Assembly: GCA_024275775.1 (NCBI GenBank)
Contig: JAJRYM010000022.1
Span: 1 to 15,277, forward strand
DNA length: 15,277 nucleotides
Origin: Nitrospirota bacterium
GTDB lineage: Bacteria > Nitrospinota_A > UBA7883 > JACRGQ01
Reading direction: 5' to 3'
The translations under genes were made by a program, and so were the position numbers. Below the pieces are notes generated by a model, which worked only from the letters and a program-made list of their open reading frames with translations, made no database searches and was not told where the DNA came from. Position 1 is the stretch's first letter; the number at the start of each line of letters is the position of its first letter. This document shows, in pieces, positions 14,346 to 15,277 of the stretch.

Positions 14346-14525
14346 GCGCCTGCGTCCGCAGTGGAGGAGCCGGAAGAAGAAGTTTTTGAACTGGATCTGG
14401 ATGATCTGGATATTGGCGCGGAAGAAGCCGAACCCACAGAGCCGGCTAATAAGGAAAAGCAGAAGAAACCGGAAGATAATGATGAAGATTTGGATATAAA
14501 TCTGGACGATCTGGATCTGGACTAG
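14346..14525 (+). pseudogene. In-frame continuation of the acidic protein after the TAA
   Basis: These 60 codons (59 residues and a TAG at 14523-14525) stay in the frame of the 13446 gene with no further stop. They read EEPEEEVFELDLDDLDIG and later DINLDDLDLD, closely echoing the motifs just before the TAA. No start codon with a ribosome site is present, so on its own the segment is unlikely to be translated. It is best seen as the severed C-terminus. Confidence 0.7.
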
Positions 14526-14602
14526 CCTTTCGGTCCGCATCGCGCAATGAGCGAAAGCGGAGATTTTGTTCGCAGAGCAACAGTTGCCCGGCGAGTCGGA
14601 TC

Positions 14603-14622
14603 GGCTTCTTTTGGAGCCTTTT
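14603..14622 (+). terminator. Intrinsic terminator after the acidic-protein gene
   Basis: A six-pair stem GGCTTC (14603-14608) and GGAGCC (14613-14618) with one G-T pair closes a TTTT loop and is followed by TTTT (14619-14622). It lies 77 bp after the second stop and 22 bp before the metK -35, so it would separate the two transcription units. Confidence 0.6.
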
Positions 14623-14643
14623 CCGCCCCTTTCCGATAGTTTC

Positions 14644-14672
14644 TTGTACCGCGGTACATTTTCAGGTATATT
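14644..14672 (+). promoter_or_regulatory. metK promoter with overlapping 14-bp palindrome
   Basis: The -35 TTGTAC (14644-14649) and -10 TATATT (14667-14672) are spaced by exactly 17 bp. TGTACCGCGGTACA (14645-14658) is a perfect 14-base palindrome lying over the -35 and the start of the spacer, a position where a bound repressor would block polymerase. A further half-like CCGTACCG is at about 14690-14697. Regulation of metK by a methionine-, SAM- or SAH-sensing repressor is plausible; I cannot match the site to a known family. Confidence 0.6.
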
Positions 14673-14711
14673 ATCGTTTTCTAAATAGTCCGTACCGTAA
14701 GGAGAAAAGCA

Positions 14712-15277
14712 ATGGGAAGAATCAACTACCTGTTTACATCGGAATCGGTTTCCGAAGGACATCCTGACAAAATATCCGATCAGATTTCGGATGCGGTTCT
14801 TGACGCCATGCTCGAACAGGATCCCTACAGCCGAGTGGCCTGCGAGACTCTTGTGACAACCGGCCTGGTGCTTCTTGCGGGTGAAATAGCCACGACTGCG
14901 CGGGTGAATCTGCTGGACGTAGTCAGAAATACCATCAGGGATATAGGCTATACCGATTCTTCCCTCGGGTTCGACTACAAGTCGTGCGCCGTGCTTAACG
15001 CCCTGCACGAGCAGAGCTCCGATATCGCCATGGGCGTGGTAAAAGACAAAGAAGAAGATCAGGGCGCAGGCGACCAAGGCCTTATGTTCGGTTACGCCAC
15101 TAACGAAACGGAAGAGCTTATGCCTCTTCCCATACTCCTCGCCCACAAACTTACACATCGCATGGCGATGTTAAGGAAGGACGGCACGATACCGTGGATG
15201 AGGCCGGACAGCAAATCTCAGGTTACCGTGGAGTATAAGAACAAGAAAGCCAGCCTTATCGATACGGTTGTAATCTC
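14712..15277 (+). CDS. metK: S-adenosylmethionine synthetase (3' end outside window)
   Basis: Makes SAM from methionine and ATP in the cytoplasm. The 188 visible residues are about half of the usual protein. They show the N-terminal SESVSEGHPDKISDQISDAVLDA region, with the ATP-binding His of GHPDK, and GAGDQGLMFGYATNET, the family signature. AAGGAG (14699-14704) is 7 bp before the ATG. Transcription is from the promoter at 14644-14672. I see no SAM riboswitch in the short leader. Confidence 0.97.
   Translation, partial: MGRINYLFTSESVSEGHPDKISDQISDAVLDAMLEQDPYSRVACETLVTTGLVLLAGEIATTARVNLLDVVRNTIRDIGYTDSSLGFDYKSCAVLNALHEQSSDIAMGVVKDKEEDQGAGDQGLMFGYATNETEELMPLPILLAHKLTHRMAMLRKDGTIPWMRPDSKSQVTVEYKNKKASLIDTVVI

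Noticed and set aside
14526..14711. SAM or SAH riboswitch before metK
   Set aside because: The predicted transcript leader is only about 35 bases, too short, and no known consensus is seen.
13839..15158. Open frame of 439 codons on the minus strand across the acidic gene and metK
   Set aside because: It lies antisense to two well-supported genes and its content mirrors the acidic repeats (Phe/Arg-rich). It is a by-product of codon bias.

Overview
The window comes from the chromosome of a Gram-negative bacterium of moderate to high GC. LpxK (lipid A 4'-kinase) points to an outer membrane with lipid A. The rest is housekeeping: tRNA thiolation, ribosomal proteins bL21/bL27, threonine, histidine and pyrimidine synthesis, and SAM synthetase. 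I cannot name the phylum from this alone. A short-form HisG, a GH57/DUF3536-type glycosidase and an acidic zinc-ribbon protein suggest a deep-branching or delta-type Gram-negative lineage, but that is inference. Shine-Dalgarno use is mixed: the antitoxin, rplU, rpmA, metK and acidic-protein genes have clear sites, whereas thrC, the GH57 gene, hisG, pyrE and the gene at 10860 do not.

Layout. (1) 3-2743, + strand: the 3' part of a membrane-anchored metallophosphoesterase, then mnmA and suhB, which overlap by 4 bp (ATGA). (2) 2744-3507: an accessory islet downstream of suhB. It holds a Phd/YefM-type antitoxin, a RelE/ParE-type toxin gene broken by an in-frame amber codon, an 81-bp second copy of the suhB 3' end, and a GC-rich stretch with a strong hairpin. 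(3) 3508-8112, + strand: a promoter with rplU-rpmA, then thrC and a GH57 glycosidase gene split by an in-frame TAA. (4) 8109-10728, - strand: a compact operon hisG-pyrE-hypothetical-lpxK. (5) 10860-13205: a hypothetical gene (+) converging on a nitronate-monooxygenase-family flavoprotein gene (-). (6) 13206-15277, + strand: an acidic zinc-ribbon protein gene, also split by an in-frame TAA, a terminator, a metK promoter carrying a 14-bp palindrome, and the 5' part of metK.

Two patterns stand out. First, three separate genes (toxin, GH57, acidic protein) each carry one in-frame stop with family-like or self-similar coding sequence continuing in the same frame afterwards. TAA and TAG both end normal genes here, so recoding is not the explanation; substitutions, recent decay or base errors in the assembly are. 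Second, the toxin-antitoxin pair sits between an intact suhB 3' end and a diverged second copy of that end. This is what an insertion that rebuilt its target gene's tail would leave. I found no CRISPR array, tRNA, rRNA, transposase or large multi-gene defence system, and no gene-free stretch longer than 300 bases.
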